40,094 bases of DNA from contig JAMCWG010000196.1 of the NCBI GenBank assembly GCA_023475235.1, positions 1 to 40,094 of the forward strand. Reading direction: 5' to 3'. The DNA comes from Chloroflexota bacterium (GTDB lineage Bacteria; Chloroflexota; UBA6077; FW602-bin22; JAMCWG01). The notes under the pieces were generated by a model. That model did no database searches, was not told where the DNA came from, and saw nothing but the letters and a program-made list of their open reading frames with translations. Every line of letters begins with the position of its first letter. Position 1 is the stretch's first letter. Below, in pieces: positions 15,237 through 22,751 of this stretch. The translations under genes were made by a program, and so were the position numbers.

Positions 15237-16613
15237 ATGCTGAGCCTGCTGGACATCGCGGAGCGGACCCAGAAGGGCCCCAAGATGGACGTCAACGACT
15301 GGAACATGGGCCTGTTCCGCAAGATGAACGAGCTGGTGAAACGGTACGACATCGTGGCCGACGCGGGAGGGTCGTGGTTCAACCTCGACCCCGGCATCGA
15401 GGACCGCGTATTCCAGGCCGGCCTGGACTTCCTCACCGAGATGGGCATCTACTGCGTGACGACCGGGAGGATCGTGCAGTTCAGCGCGGAGGAGGTGCGC
15501 CAGGCCATCGCCGAGATTCCGCGCTCCATCATCGTCGGCGCCGACCGCGACACCCGGGTCATCGAGAGCCAGCCGGTCGAGACGAAGAAAATGGTGGCCC
15601 TGCGCCCCGGCCATCACTCGCCCTTCAACGAGGAGGTGGCGCCGCTGGTGGTGAAGAACTTCGCCCAGATACCAGAGGGCACCTACCTGGAAGGCTTCAA
15701 CTTCACCCACACGGACGGCCGCGAGATCTATGGCCTGCCGATGGAGGTGTACGGGGCGCGGCGCGAGCTGGCGTGGCTGCGGGAGGGCATCCGCAAGGCC
15801 GGTCGGCCGGGAATGGCCCTTGCCTACTACCCCATCGCCACCAGGGCCGCTGCCCTCATCGCTCCCATCGACCCCGACTACGGCCTGCGCCGCACCGACG
15901 GCCTCCTGCTCTCGACGCTGCCCGATATGCAGATGGAGGTAGACCTGCTGGCCGCGGCGATTGTCTACAACGACTACGGGTGCTTCCGGCTGAACGGCGG
16001 CGGCACGGCCCAGATGGGCAGCTTCTGCGGCGGCATCGAGGGGGCGATGATCGAGAGCGTGGCCAAGCCCATCGCCGGCTGGATGGTGTATCGCGATCAG
16101 TTCTCGTATGCCGGCGTTGGAGAGATCGGCAGCACCACCAAGAAGATCGTTGACATCAATCCCCTTATCAACTGGGCCTCCTCTGTCGTCATCCAGTCCC
16201 TGGGACGCCACACCGGAATGATCCGCTTTCAGGGCGTCGACACGATGTCCGGCCCCGGCTCCCTCGGCCGTCTGGTGATGGTCGCCATTGCCGGCATTCG
16301 GGCACCTATCAACGGGGCCAACCTCTGCGCCACCCGCTTCGGGCGGGCGCGGATGAACACCGGGCAGACGCCGCTGGAGACCGAGCTACTGGTGGATGTG
16401 GTGCGCGCCAGCCAGAAGGCCGGCCTCAACCGCCAGAACGCCGGTGCCGTGCTCAACAAGCTGGCGGCGATGCTGAACGGCAAGCCCCCGGAGCCGGCGC
16501 AGGACATCCGCGAGATATACGATCTGGTGCACCACCGTCCGTTGCCGGACTACGCCGCCAAGTACACGCAGATGGTGGAGGAACTCGCCAGGATCGAAGT
16601 ACCATTGACGTAG
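15237..16613 (+). CDS. MtmB-family (monomethylamine methyltransferase-like) protein without pyrrolysine
   Basis: 458 residues from ATG 15237 (GGAGGG 8 bases upstream), the length I recall for archaeal MtmB. Shared landmarks are 'RVFQAGLDFLTEMGIYC' (57-73), 'RIVQFSAEEV', 'VGADRDTRV' (100-108), 'AGRPGM' (188-193), 'GGIEGAMIESVA' in the middle and 'YDLVHHRPLPDY' near the end. In Methanosarcina MtmB an in-frame amber codon gives pyrrolysine 202 shortly after AGRPGM; the matching residue here is Ala196, codon GCC at 15822-15824. Pyl attacks the methylamine in MtmB, so this protein should use another chemistry or substrate. MtmB passes methyl groups to a corrinoid protein (MtmC); none is encoded here. 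The family call rests on remembered sequence; an MttB-type assignment is the alternative. Confidence 0.8.
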   Translation: MLSLLDIAERTQKGPKMDVNDWNMGLFRKMNELVKRYDIVADAGGSWFNLDPGIEDRVFQAGLDFLTEMGIYCVTTGRIVQFSAEEVRQAIAEIPRSIIVGADRDTRVIESQPVETKKMVALRPGHHSPFNEEVAPLVVKNFAQIPEGTYLEGFNFTHTDGREIYGLPMEVYGARRELAWLREGIRKAGRPGMALAYYPIATRAAALIAPIDPDYGLRRTDGLLLSTLPDMQMEVDLLAAAIVYNDYGCFRLNGGGTAQMGSFCGGIEGAMIESVAKPIAGWMVYRDQFSYAGVGEIGSTTKKIVDINPLINWASSVVIQSLGRHTGMIRFQGVDTMSGPGSLGRLVMVAIAGIRAPINGANLCATRFGRARMNTGQTPLETELLVDVVRASQKAGLNRQNAGAVLNKLAAMLNGKPPEPAQDIREIYDLVHHRPLPDYAAKYTQMVEELARIEVPLT

Positions 16614-16616
16614 TAG

Positions 16617-16845
16617 TAGGGGCGAACCTCGTGTTCGCCCGGTATGGGGGCGATCACCAGGATCGCCACTACCCGCCCGGTGGTGTCCAGGGCGATCACC
16701 AGGATCGCCACTACCGCCCTGTGGTGTCCAGGGCGATCACCAGGATCGCCCCTACCGCCCTGTGGTGTCCAGGGCGATCACCAGGATCGCCCCTACCGCC
16801 CTGTGGTGTCCAGGGCGATCACCAGGTTCGCCCCTACCACAGGTG
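16617..16845 (+). repeat. Tandem array of REP-like hairpins
   Basis: It begins with a hairpin GGGCGAAC/GTTCGCCC (16620-16640), then five hairpins of the form GGCGATC-ACCAG-GATCGCC starting near 16649, 16691, 16732, 16773 and 16814, each followed by a C/A-C-TACC tail. The last four units repeat every 41 bases exactly (TGGTGTCCAG at 16681, 16722, 16763, 16804) with few substitutions; the last has GTTCGCCC. It directly precedes a RAYT transposase gene, the enzyme type linked to REP elements. Confidence 0.85.
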
Positions 16846-16874
16846 AATCGGGCGCGGAATGGAGGATTACTGAG

Positions 16875-17543
16875 GTGTTCGATCCGAATAAGTTACACCG
16901 GCAGACTATACGCCTGCAGGGATACGACTATTCTCAGGCCGGGGCCTATTTCGTGACGATCTGCATTCAGAACCGGGCCTCCCTATTGTTCGGCGATATC
17001 GTTGACGGATCGGGGGTTCTGCCGAGTCAAGCCGGCGCCATGGTTGCGCAGGCGTGGAGCGATCTGCCCTTGCGGTTTCCGTGGATCAGGCTGGACGCAT
17101 TTGTGGTAATGCCCAACCATATTCACGGTGTCATTTTCATCGAACGTCAGGACCGTGCACGAGCCATAGGCAAGGGCGAACGCGATCTTCACTCGAGTTC
17201 GGCTTATGCTTCTGGTCCTAGTGATGGCAAGCATCGCTCTAATCAAGCTGGCGACTGCACGGCTTGGCCGCGTGGCACATCGGAGGGGTCCTTGGGCCGG
17301 ATCATACAGGCATTCAAGTCCCTCACAACTCGAGAGTACATCATCGGTGTAAGAGACCGCCGCTGGCCACCGTTTCTTGGGAAGCTGTGGCAACGGAACT
17401 ACTACGAGCACATCGTCCGCGGCGAAGATGAGCTGGACCGCATCCGGCACTACATCGATGATAACCCCCTGAAATGGCAGATTGATCAGGATAATCCGGC
17501 AACCCAAGGGCAAAGCCTGGTCACGGCGATGCCCGGCACGTGA
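16875..17543 (+). CDS. rayT: REP-associated tyrosine transposase (RAYT, Y1 family)
   Basis: 222 residues from GTG 16875, chosen for the GGAGG at 16861-16865; upstream in the same frame lies only the hairpin array. The HUH motif is P-N-H82-I-H84-G and the catalytic tyrosine lies in 'LWQRNYYEHIVR' (Tyr176/Tyr177). 'FDPNKLHRQTIRLQGYDY' and 'AGAYFVTICIQNR' are typical of the TnpA-REP branch, as is the end 'IRHYIDDNPLKW'. Such enzymes cut and rejoin single-stranded REP hairpins. The stretch 95-135 is AT-richer and variable. It appears intact, and its location beside the array suggests that the array is its substrate or was formed by it. Confidence 0.9.
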   Translation: MFDPNKLHRQTIRLQGYDYSQAGAYFVTICIQNRASLLFGDIVDGSGVLPSQAGAMVAQAWSDLPLRFPWIRLDAFVVMPNHIHGVIFIERQDRARAIGKGERDLHSSSAYASGPSDGKHRSNQAGDCTAWPRGTSEGSLGRIIQAFKSLTTREYIIGVRDRRWPPFLGKLWQRNYYEHIVRGEDELDRIRHYIDDNPLKWQIDQDNPATQGQSLVTAMPGT

Positions 17544-17559
17544 GTGTCAGAGATTGGCT

Positions 17560-18528
17560 GTGAATCAGTCCGGAGATAGGCAAAGCCGGAGCGGACACAA
17601 ACAGCCCCTCGTCGTCATCGTCGGGCCCACGGCGGTCGGGAAGAGTGCCCTCGCCCTGGAGCTGGGCCAGCGCTTCCCCGCGGAGATCGTCTCCGCCGAC
17701 TCGCGCCAGGTCTACCGCTATATGGACATCGGCACGGCCAAGCCGACCCCGGCCGAGCGGGCCCTGGTCCCGCACCACTTGATCGATGTTGTGGATCCGG
17801 ACGAGGAATACACCCTGGCGCAGTACCAGGCGCAGGCCCGCGCCGCGATCTCGGATATCGGAGGGCGCGGCCGGCTGCCCCTGCTGGTAGGCGGCACGGG
17901 CCTGTATGTCCGCGCCGTCACGGAGGGGCTGGTGCCACCGCGGGTGCCGCCCAACCCGACACTGCGCGCACAGCTCGAGGAGCGGATGCGGCGCGAGGGA
18001 CTGGACGCGCTGGTGGCCGAGCTTGAGCGGCTCGACCCAGTGGCCGCCGGCCGCATCGACCGGCGCAATCCACGCCGCGTCATACGCGCCCTCGAGGTCT
18101 GCCTCGTCACCGGCAGGCCATTCTCTGCCCAGCCCTCGGCCACGCCGCCGCCCCATCACCTCCTGCGTCTGGGCCTCACCTGCCCTCGGGCCGAGCTGTA
18201 CCGCCGCATCGACGAGCGGGTGGACCGTATGATGGCCGAGGGCCTGCTGGAGGAGGTGCAGCGGCTGGTCGAGATGGGCTACCCCTTCGACCTGCCGTCG
18301 ATGTCGGGCATCGGCTACCGGCAGTTGGGCATGTACCTGCGGGGCGAGATCACCCTGGCCGAGGCCGTGCAGCGGACCAAGTTCGCCACCCACCGCTACA
18401 CCCGCCAGCAGTACACCTGGTTTCGTCTTGACGACCCGGCCATAACTTGGCTAGACTCTAGCTTACAGGACTGGAAGCAGACGGTGGAGACGGCCGCAGG
18501 CCTGGTGGAGGACTTCTTGCAGGCATGA
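17560..18528 (+). CDS. miaA: tRNA dimethylallyltransferase
   Basis: 322 residues from GTG 17560; longer frames from 17482 overlap the RAYT gene. MiaA adds a dimethylallyl group to A37 of tRNAs that read UNN codons. The P-loop GPTAVGKS is at 22-29, followed by 'EIVSADSRQVYRYMDIGTAKP', the DMAPP-binding 'HHLIDVVDPDEEYTLAQYQ', and 'LLVGGTGLYVRA'. The C-terminal part has 'GIGYRQLGMYLRGE' and 'RYTRQQYTWFR'. The ribosome site is weak. The next gene, dapF, starts 21 bases after its stop, so the two are probably co-transcribed. Confidence 0.93.
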   Translation: MNQSGDRQSRSGHKQPLVVIVGPTAVGKSALALELGQRFPAEIVSADSRQVYRYMDIGTAKPTPAERALVPHHLIDVVDPDEEYTLAQYQAQARAAISDIGGRGRLPLLVGGTGLYVRAVTEGLVPPRVPPNPTLRAQLEERMRREGLDALVAELERLDPVAAGRIDRRNPRRVIRALEVCLVTGRPFSAQPSATPPPHHLLRLGLTCPRAELYRRIDERVDRMMAEGLLEEVQRLVEMGYPFDLPSMSGIGYRQLGMYLRGEITLAEAVQRTKFATHRYTRQQYTWFRLDDPAITWLDSSLQDWKQTVETAAGLVEDFLQA

Positions 18529-18549
18529 GGGAAACGAGCGAGGCGTAGG

Positions 18550-19389
18550 ATGGAATTCTTCAAGATGCACGGCGCGGGCAACGACTTCGTTCTGCTGGAC
18601 GCCCGGGATGCCGGTGCACGGGAACGGGACTGGCCGGCCCTGGCGCGGGCGATGTGCGACCGGCACTTCGGGGTGGGCAGCGATGGCCTGTTGCTGGTGC
18701 TGCCGTCGACGCGGGCCGACTACCGTATGCGGATGTTCAATCCCGACGGCAGCGAGGCGGAGATGTGCGGCAACGGCATCCGCTGCTTCGCCAAGTACCT
18801 CTACGACCGGGGCATCCACGCCAGCCTGGACCTGCGGGCGGAGACGCTGGCCGGCATCCGCCAACTGCGCATCGTCGCCGAGAACGGGCGGGCGCGCCGT
18901 GTGCAGGTGGGAATGGGCGCGCCCATCCTCCGGCCGGCCGACATACCGGTCGTGGCCGAGAGCACGCCGGTGATCGACCTTCCCCTTTCGGTGGACGGCG
19001 CAGACCTCCAGGTGACCTGCGTCTCGATGGGCAACCCTCACGCCGTGGCCTTCATCTCTGACGACCCGGATACGTTTCCGCTGAACCGCATCGGCCCCCT
19101 GGTCGAGCGCCACCCGCTGTTCCCCCGCCGTGTGAATTTCGAGATCGTACAGGTACGGAGTCCGCGCGAAGCGAAGGCCCGCGTATGGGAGCGAGGAGCC
19201 GGCCTCACCCTGGCCTGCGGGACGGGGGCCTGCGCCGTGGCTGTGGCGGCGCGACTGAAGGGACTGACCGAGCCCTGCCTTCGGCTGGAGCTTCCGGGCG
19301 GGCGACTGGAGCTGGCCTGGGACGGCGCTGGCGAAGTGCTGATGACCGGCCCGGCCGAGACGGTCTTTCGCGGCGAATGGCCGGAATAG
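18550..19389 (+). CDS. dapF: Diaminopimelate epimerase
   Basis: 279 residues. It converts LL- to meso-diaminopimelate for lysine and peptidoglycan synthesis. Both catalytic cysteines are present: Cys73 in 'EMCGNGIRCF' and Cys223 in 'LACGTGACAVAV'. The N-terminal 'KMHGAGNDFVLLD' and 'NPDGSEAE' are standard. With the alanine racemase at 24723-25877 this indicates D-amino-acid and meso-DAP supply, notable because some Chloroflexota lack a normal cell wall. Start ATG 18550; upstream GAGGCG is only a fair ribosome site. Confidence 0.95.
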   Translation: MEFFKMHGAGNDFVLLDARDAGARERDWPALARAMCDRHFGVGSDGLLLVLPSTRADYRMRMFNPDGSEAEMCGNGIRCFAKYLYDRGIHASLDLRAETLAGIRQLRIVAENGRARRVQVGMGAPILRPADIPVVAESTPVIDLPLSVDGADLQVTCVSMGNPHAVAFISDDPDTFPLNRIGPLVERHPLFPRRVNFEIVQVRSPREAKARVWERGAGLTLACGTGACAVAVAARLKGLTEPCLRLELPGGRLELAWDGAGEVLMTGPAETVFRGEWPE

Positions 19390-19422
19390 CACTAGAAGCA
19401 TCTACAGTTCGAGGGACCTGCC

Positions 19423-19938
19423 TTGGCGACCAACGAGACCCGCTTCCGGGTGCGTTATGTCGAGACCGACCAGATGGGGATGACCCACCACACCAGCTAC
19501 ATAGCGTGGTTCGAGGTGGCCCGCACCGAGTACATGAGGGAGGGAGGCTTCCCCTACCGGCAAATGGAAGGGATGGGGGTGGGACTGCCCGTGGTCGAGT
19601 GCACCTGCCGCTACCTCCGCACCACCCGTTACGATGATATCGTCACCATCCGCACCACGATGCGAGAGCTCACGCGCGCTCGAGTGGCCTTCGACTACGA
19701 GGTGTGGCTGATGCCCGATCCGTCCGCTGCGCCGTCGCCGGGCGAAGCCGACATCGGGGGCCAGGAGAGCGTCCCGCAGAAGGTGGCCGAGGGCCACACT
19801 GTACATGCGTTCGTCAATCAGGATGGCAAGCCCATTCACTTGGGCCGCCAATCTGAAGTCTGGCGACGCTTGAGCTTGCTGGCACCGAACGAGGAGCCCG
19901 GGCAAGACGGGCCAGCGGCGAAATCGAGCGATGGCTAG
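19423..19938 (+). CDS. Hotdog-fold acyl-CoA thioesterase, YbgC/FadM type
   Basis: 171 residues. The family signature 'RYVETDQMGMTHHTSYIAWFEVARTEY' includes the catalytic Asp and the H-x-x-Y/F-x-x-W/F pattern; 'CTCRYLRTTRYDDIVTIRT' follows. These enzymes hydrolyse short or branched acyl-CoAs. An insertion of about 20 residues rich in Pro, Ala and Gly (about 105-125) interrupts the last strands, and the C-terminal tail is low-complexity. The TTG start has GAGGGA upstream, 34 bases after dapF. Confidence 0.88.
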   Translation: MATNETRFRVRYVETDQMGMTHHTSYIAWFEVARTEYMREGGFPYRQMEGMGVGLPVVECTCRYLRTTRYDDIVTIRTTMRELTRARVAFDYEVWLMPDPSAAPSPGEADIGGQESVPQKVAEGHTVHAFVNQDGKPIHLGRQSEVWRRLSLLAPNEEPGQDGPAAKSSDG

Positions 19939-20024
19939 CGCGGCAGCGGGCGGCTTGCCGATGTGCAGCGCCTCCGGGCCGAGGCAGCTTCATACAGTGT
20001 TGGTCTTTTTCGAGGTCAGTCGTT

Positions 20025-20771
20025 ATGTCACCTAATCGAGCGCCGCTCATCGGCATAGTCACCCATTCCACCGGCGCGGGCACCCCTCGGCCGGGGTTCC
20101 GCTGCTACGCTGCATATGCCCAGGCGGTCGCCGATGCCGGCGGCGCGCCGGTGCTCGTTCCCCTCCTCCAGGAAGAGCCGCAGCTAGACCCCATCCACGA
20201 GCACATCGATGGCCTTCTCCTCACCGGCGGGCCAGACGTCAATCCCCACCGGTACGGGGAGCAACGCCGGCCGGAGTGCGGCCCGTCCGACGACGCGATG
20301 GACCGCGTCGAAGCCCGGCTGATACGCTGGTCGCTGGAGGACGACCGGCCGCTCCTGGCCATCTGCCGCGGACAGCAAATGCTCAATGTCGTGGGCGGGG
20401 GCGCCCTGTACCAGGACCTGCCCTCACAGTACCCCGGCTCGCTCGACCACGCGCAGGGCGAGCGACGCACCGAGCTGGTGCACGATGTGATGGTGGAGGC
20501 AGGCAGCCACCTGGTAAGCATAGTTGGCGCGGGCACTTTTCGCGTGAACAGCAGCCATCACCAGGCGGTGAAAGAGGTGGGCCGGCTCTTCGTGGTCACG
20601 GCGCGGGCGTCGGACGGCGTAATCGAGGGAATCGAGAGCCCGCGCCATCGCTTCGCCCTCGCCGTGCAGTGGCATCCAGAAGAGATCTACCGGCAGGAGC
20701 CGCGCCACGCGGCACTCTTCCGGGCACTGGTCGAAGCGGCCGGCCGCGCCGCGGCCGCATCCGAGCGATAA
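20025..20771 (+). CDS. Class I glutamine amidotransferase, PuuD-like (peptidase C26)
   Basis: 248 residues. The fold of gamma-glutamyl-GABA hydrolases is shown by 'GLLLTGGPDVNPHRYGE' (63-79), the nucleophile elbow 'AICRGQQ' with Cys114, 'VNSSHHQAV' and the His217/Glu219 pair in 'VQWHPEE'. Such enzymes cleave gamma-glutamyl amides in polyamine or related degradation; the substrate here is open. The ATG is preceded only by weak purine-rich sequence. It probably belongs with the upstream thioesterase, 86 bases away. Confidence 0.88.
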   Translation: MSPNRAPLIGIVTHSTGAGTPRPGFRCYAAYAQAVADAGGAPVLVPLLQEEPQLDPIHEHIDGLLLTGGPDVNPHRYGEQRRPECGPSDDAMDRVEARLIRWSLEDDRPLLAICRGQQMLNVVGGGALYQDLPSQYPGSLDHAQGERRTELVHDVMVEAGSHLVSIVGAGTFRVNSSHHQAVKEVGRLFVVTARASDGVIEGIESPRHRFALAVQWHPEEIYRQEPRHAALFRALVEAAGRAAAASER

Positions 20772-20789
20772 CCATAAGGCGGCCAATTG

Positions 20790-20818
20790 TTGACGTCCCG
20801 CAGTGCCAGGGATAAACT
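20790..20818 (+). promoter_or_regulatory. Sigma-A-type promoter of the HpcH/HpaI aldolase gene
   Basis: TTGACG at 20790-20795, 17-base spacer, TAAACT at 20813-20818; start near 20825, about 30 bases before the ATG. Confidence 0.55.
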
Positions 20819-20854
20819 GGCGCAGCAATCAGCACTTGAAGGAGGGCTACGGCA

Positions 20855-21622
20855 ATGATGCGAGAGAATCCCCTCAAGAAGAAACTCAAAGCCGGCGAGG
20901 TAGCTATCGGGGCCTTCCAGAACTTCAACTCCCCCGAGGCGACGGAAATCGTCGGGCTGATCGGCTTCGACTTCGTCATCTTCGACGCCGAGCACGGCCC
21001 GATGAACGAAGAGTCGTGCCTGGGCATGCTGCGGGCAGCCGAGGTCACCGGCATCACTCCCATCGTGCGGATCGCGATGAACATCCGCCAGAACATCCTC
21101 CGCTACCTGGATGCCGGCGCAATGGGCGTGCAGATTCCTATGGTGCAGACCAAGGAAGAGGCGCGGGCGGTCGTGGACGCTGTCAAGTACCCGCCCGTCG
21201 GCCTGCGAGGGCTGGCCGGCGTGCGCTCCGCCCGATGGGGCCTGACGCAGTCCCTGGGCGACTACGTGAAGCAGGCCAACGAGCAGACGATGGTCATCAC
21301 CCACGTCGAGAACCTGGCGGCGGCCAAGGAATTGCCTCGAATGCTGGAGATCCCCGAGATCGACGTCATCTTCGTCGGCCCCACCGACCTGTCGTCCTCG
21401 ATGGGGCTGCACGGCCAGTTGAACCATCCTGAAGTGGTGGCGATGGTGGAGAAACTGGCCAAGCAGATACGCGATGGCGGCAAGGCCGCCGGCACCATCG
21501 CCGGCGACCCAGCCACCTTCAAGCGGGTGAAGGACCAGGGCTTCCAGTACATCGCCGCAAATGTCGGTGGAATGATTGCAAAAGCTGGCCGCGATTACCT
21601 TGCAGCAACTCGAGCAATGTAG
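20855..21622 (+). CDS. HpcH/HpaI family aldolase
   Basis: 255 residues of the class II pyruvate-aldolase family (HpaI, garL, rhmA, and CitE-like relatives). 'GAFQNFNSPEATEIVGLIGFD', then 'FDAEHGPM' with the catalytic His47, 'PIVRIAMN' and 'GAMGVQIPMVQTKEEA' match the barrel core. The metal-binding region continues with 'VENLAAAKELPRML' and 'VIFVGPTDLSSSMG'. It should split or form 2-keto-3-deoxy acids to pyruvate plus an aldehyde; the aldehyde partner is not defined by sequence. GAAGGAGGG precedes the ATG; ATG 20858 is an equally good start. Confidence 0.92.
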   Translation: MMRENPLKKKLKAGEVAIGAFQNFNSPEATEIVGLIGFDFVIFDAEHGPMNEESCLGMLRAAEVTGITPIVRIAMNIRQNILRYLDAGAMGVQIPMVQTKEEARAVVDAVKYPPVGLRGLAGVRSARWGLTQSLGDYVKQANEQTMVITHVENLAAAKELPRMLEIPEIDVIFVGPTDLSSSMGLHGQLNHPEVVAMVEKLAKQIRDGGKAAGTIAGDPATFKRVKDQGFQYIAANVGGMIAKAGRDYLAATRAM

Positions 21623-21717
21623 TAGAATACGGGCCGTCCGAGGCGAGCAGTTCGAAGCCGCCGTCCGGCTCACAAGGGCGAACGCCCGAACGGGTGCTCG
21701 CTCTAATCGCAAGAAGT

Positions 21718-21742
21718 GCGGGCATTGCTCCGGCAAGCCCGC
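21718..21742 (+). terminator. Hairpin downstream of the aldolase gene
   Basis: GCGGGC-A-TTGC-TCCG-GCAA-GCCCGC forms a compact stem of 10 pairs with one bulge. No T-run follows, so termination is possible but not proven. A further REP-like sequence (GGGCGAACGCCC) lies at about 21676-21687. Confidence 0.35.
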
Positions 21743-21783
21743 CTAGAGAGAACAACCTAATACTTATGGGTCCCACGGTCTGG

Positions 21784-21875
21784 GTCGTGCCGCCGTGGCT
21801 CTCCCAGGGGTCCTAATCCTTCTCATCGTCTCGCTTACGGGGTCATCTAACCTGGGGGAGCTACGACGGCACGAC
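21784..21875. repeat. 25-bp imperfect inverted repeat upstream of the por operon
   Basis: Arms 21784-21808 (GTCGTGCCGCCGTGGCTCTC then CCAGG) and 21851-21875 match as reverse complements at 22 of 25 positions and are separated by 42 bases. The right arm ends 5 bases before the -35 box of the por promoter. It could be a transcribed hairpin ending the aldolase transcript, a regulator site, or a small fold-back element. Confidence 0.6.
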
Positions 21876-21880
21876 TCTTC

Positions 21881-21909
21881 TTGACACTCCTACAACCACT
21901 TGCCATACT
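21881..21909 (+). promoter_or_regulatory. Promoter of the por operon; transcript probably leaderless
   Basis: TTGACA at 21881-21886, 17-base spacer, CATACT at 21904-21909. The predicted start, about 7 bases on, falls at the ATG at 21917, and there is no convincing ribosome site before that ATG. Confidence 0.5.
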
Positions 21910-21916
21910 TCAGGGT

Positions 21917-22474
21917 ATGAGAGCGCTGGAGGAGATACGCTTTCACGGGCGGGGCGGGCAGGGGGTAGTCCTGGCCGCCACCATCCTGGGTACAGCCGCG
22001 GCCATCTACGAGGGCAAGCATGCTACCTCTTTTCCGTCCTTCGGCGCCGAGCGTCGCGGCGCCCCGGTCACCGCCTTCACCCGCATCGCCGACGCCCCCC
22101 TCCGGCGCCGCAGCCAGATCTATCAGCCCACCATCGTCGTCGTGCTGGACGACTCGCTGTTCGCCAGCGTGCCGGTGGCCAACGGGCTGGTGGGCGGCGG
22201 CTGGCTGGTGGTCAACTCCCATCGGCGGATCTCCGAGCTGGGCCTTCCCGCGTCGGCGCGCCTGTGCCTGGTCGACGCCACCGCCATCGCTCGCGAGGTC
22301 CTCGGGGTGCCCATCACCAACACAACAATGCTCGGCGCCCTGGCCGCGGCTACCGGCGTGGTGGGCCTCGCTGCCCTCGAGCGGGCCATCTCGGATGTCT
22401 TGCCTACGGCCCTGGTCGCCCGCAATCAGGCGGCGGCCAGAGCAGCCTACGAGCGGGTGGTGGCCCGTGTCTGA
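21917..22474 (+). CDS. porG: 2-oxoacid:ferredoxin oxidoreductase, gamma subunit
   Basis: 185 residues from ATG 21917. 'IRFHGRGGQGVVLAATIL' is the gamma-subunit signature, followed by 'TSFPSFGAERRGAPVTAFTRI'. With the three genes downstream it forms the four-subunit type of pyruvate or branched-chain 2-oxoacid:ferredoxin oxidoreductase, which converts a 2-oxoacid and CoA to acyl-CoA, CO2 and reduced ferredoxin under anaerobic conditions. A frame from 21881 adds 12 residues without family similarity. It overlaps the next gene by 8 bases. Confidence 0.92.
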   Translation: MRALEEIRFHGRGGQGVVLAATILGTAAAIYEGKHATSFPSFGAERRGAPVTAFTRIADAPLRRRSQIYQPTIVVVLDDSLFASVPVANGLVGGGWLVVNSHRRISELGLPASARLCLVDATAIAREVLGVPITNTTMLGALAAATGVVGLAALERAISDVLPTALVARNQAAARAAYERVVARV

Positions 22475-22751
22475 TGTAGCCAGGCCCTACCCGGTAACCA
22501 TCGGCGGCAACCTGCCGGCCAAGTTTCAGGGCTGGTGCCAGGCCCAGCCGGTAATCGGCGAGAAGTGCACCTTCTGCCTGCTCTGCTGGATTTACTGTCC
22601 AGATGGGGCCATCCGGCAGGATGGCCGGCGCCTGGCCGTGGACTACGACTACTGCAAGGGGTGTGGCATCTGCGCCCACGAATGTCCCATCCACGTCATA
22701 ACGATGGTCGAGACCGCGGCAGGACCTGGCGAGGAGCGCGCCGATGGGTGA
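22467..22751 (+). CDS. porD: 2-oxoacid:ferredoxin oxidoreductase, delta (2[4Fe-4S]) subunit
   Basis: 94 residues from GTG 22467, the first codon that fits the family length, overlapping the gamma stop by 8 bases. Two ferredoxin motifs are complete: 'CTFCLLCWIYCP' and 'CKGCGICAHECP', each C-x2-C-x2-C-x3-C-P, for two 4Fe-4S clusters passing electrons to external ferredoxin. 'GWCQAQPVIGEKC' before the first motif fits PorD. Its tail overlaps the alpha-subunit start by 8 bases, so translation is coupled along the operon. Confidence 0.93.
   Translation: MSDVARPYPVTIGGNLPAKFQGWCQAQPVIGEKCTFCLLCWIYCPDGAIRQDGRRLAVDYDYCKGCGICAHECPIHVITMVETAAGPGEERADG

Noticed and set aside
16641-16845. Possible CRISPR array
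   Set aside because: The 41-base units are contiguous and lack unique spacers; no cas genes are present.
16644-16874. N-terminal 77-residue extension of the RAYT frame with repeated 'VVSRAITRIA' peptides
   Set aside because: It is translated REP array; the GTG at 16875 with its GGAGG fits the family N-terminus.
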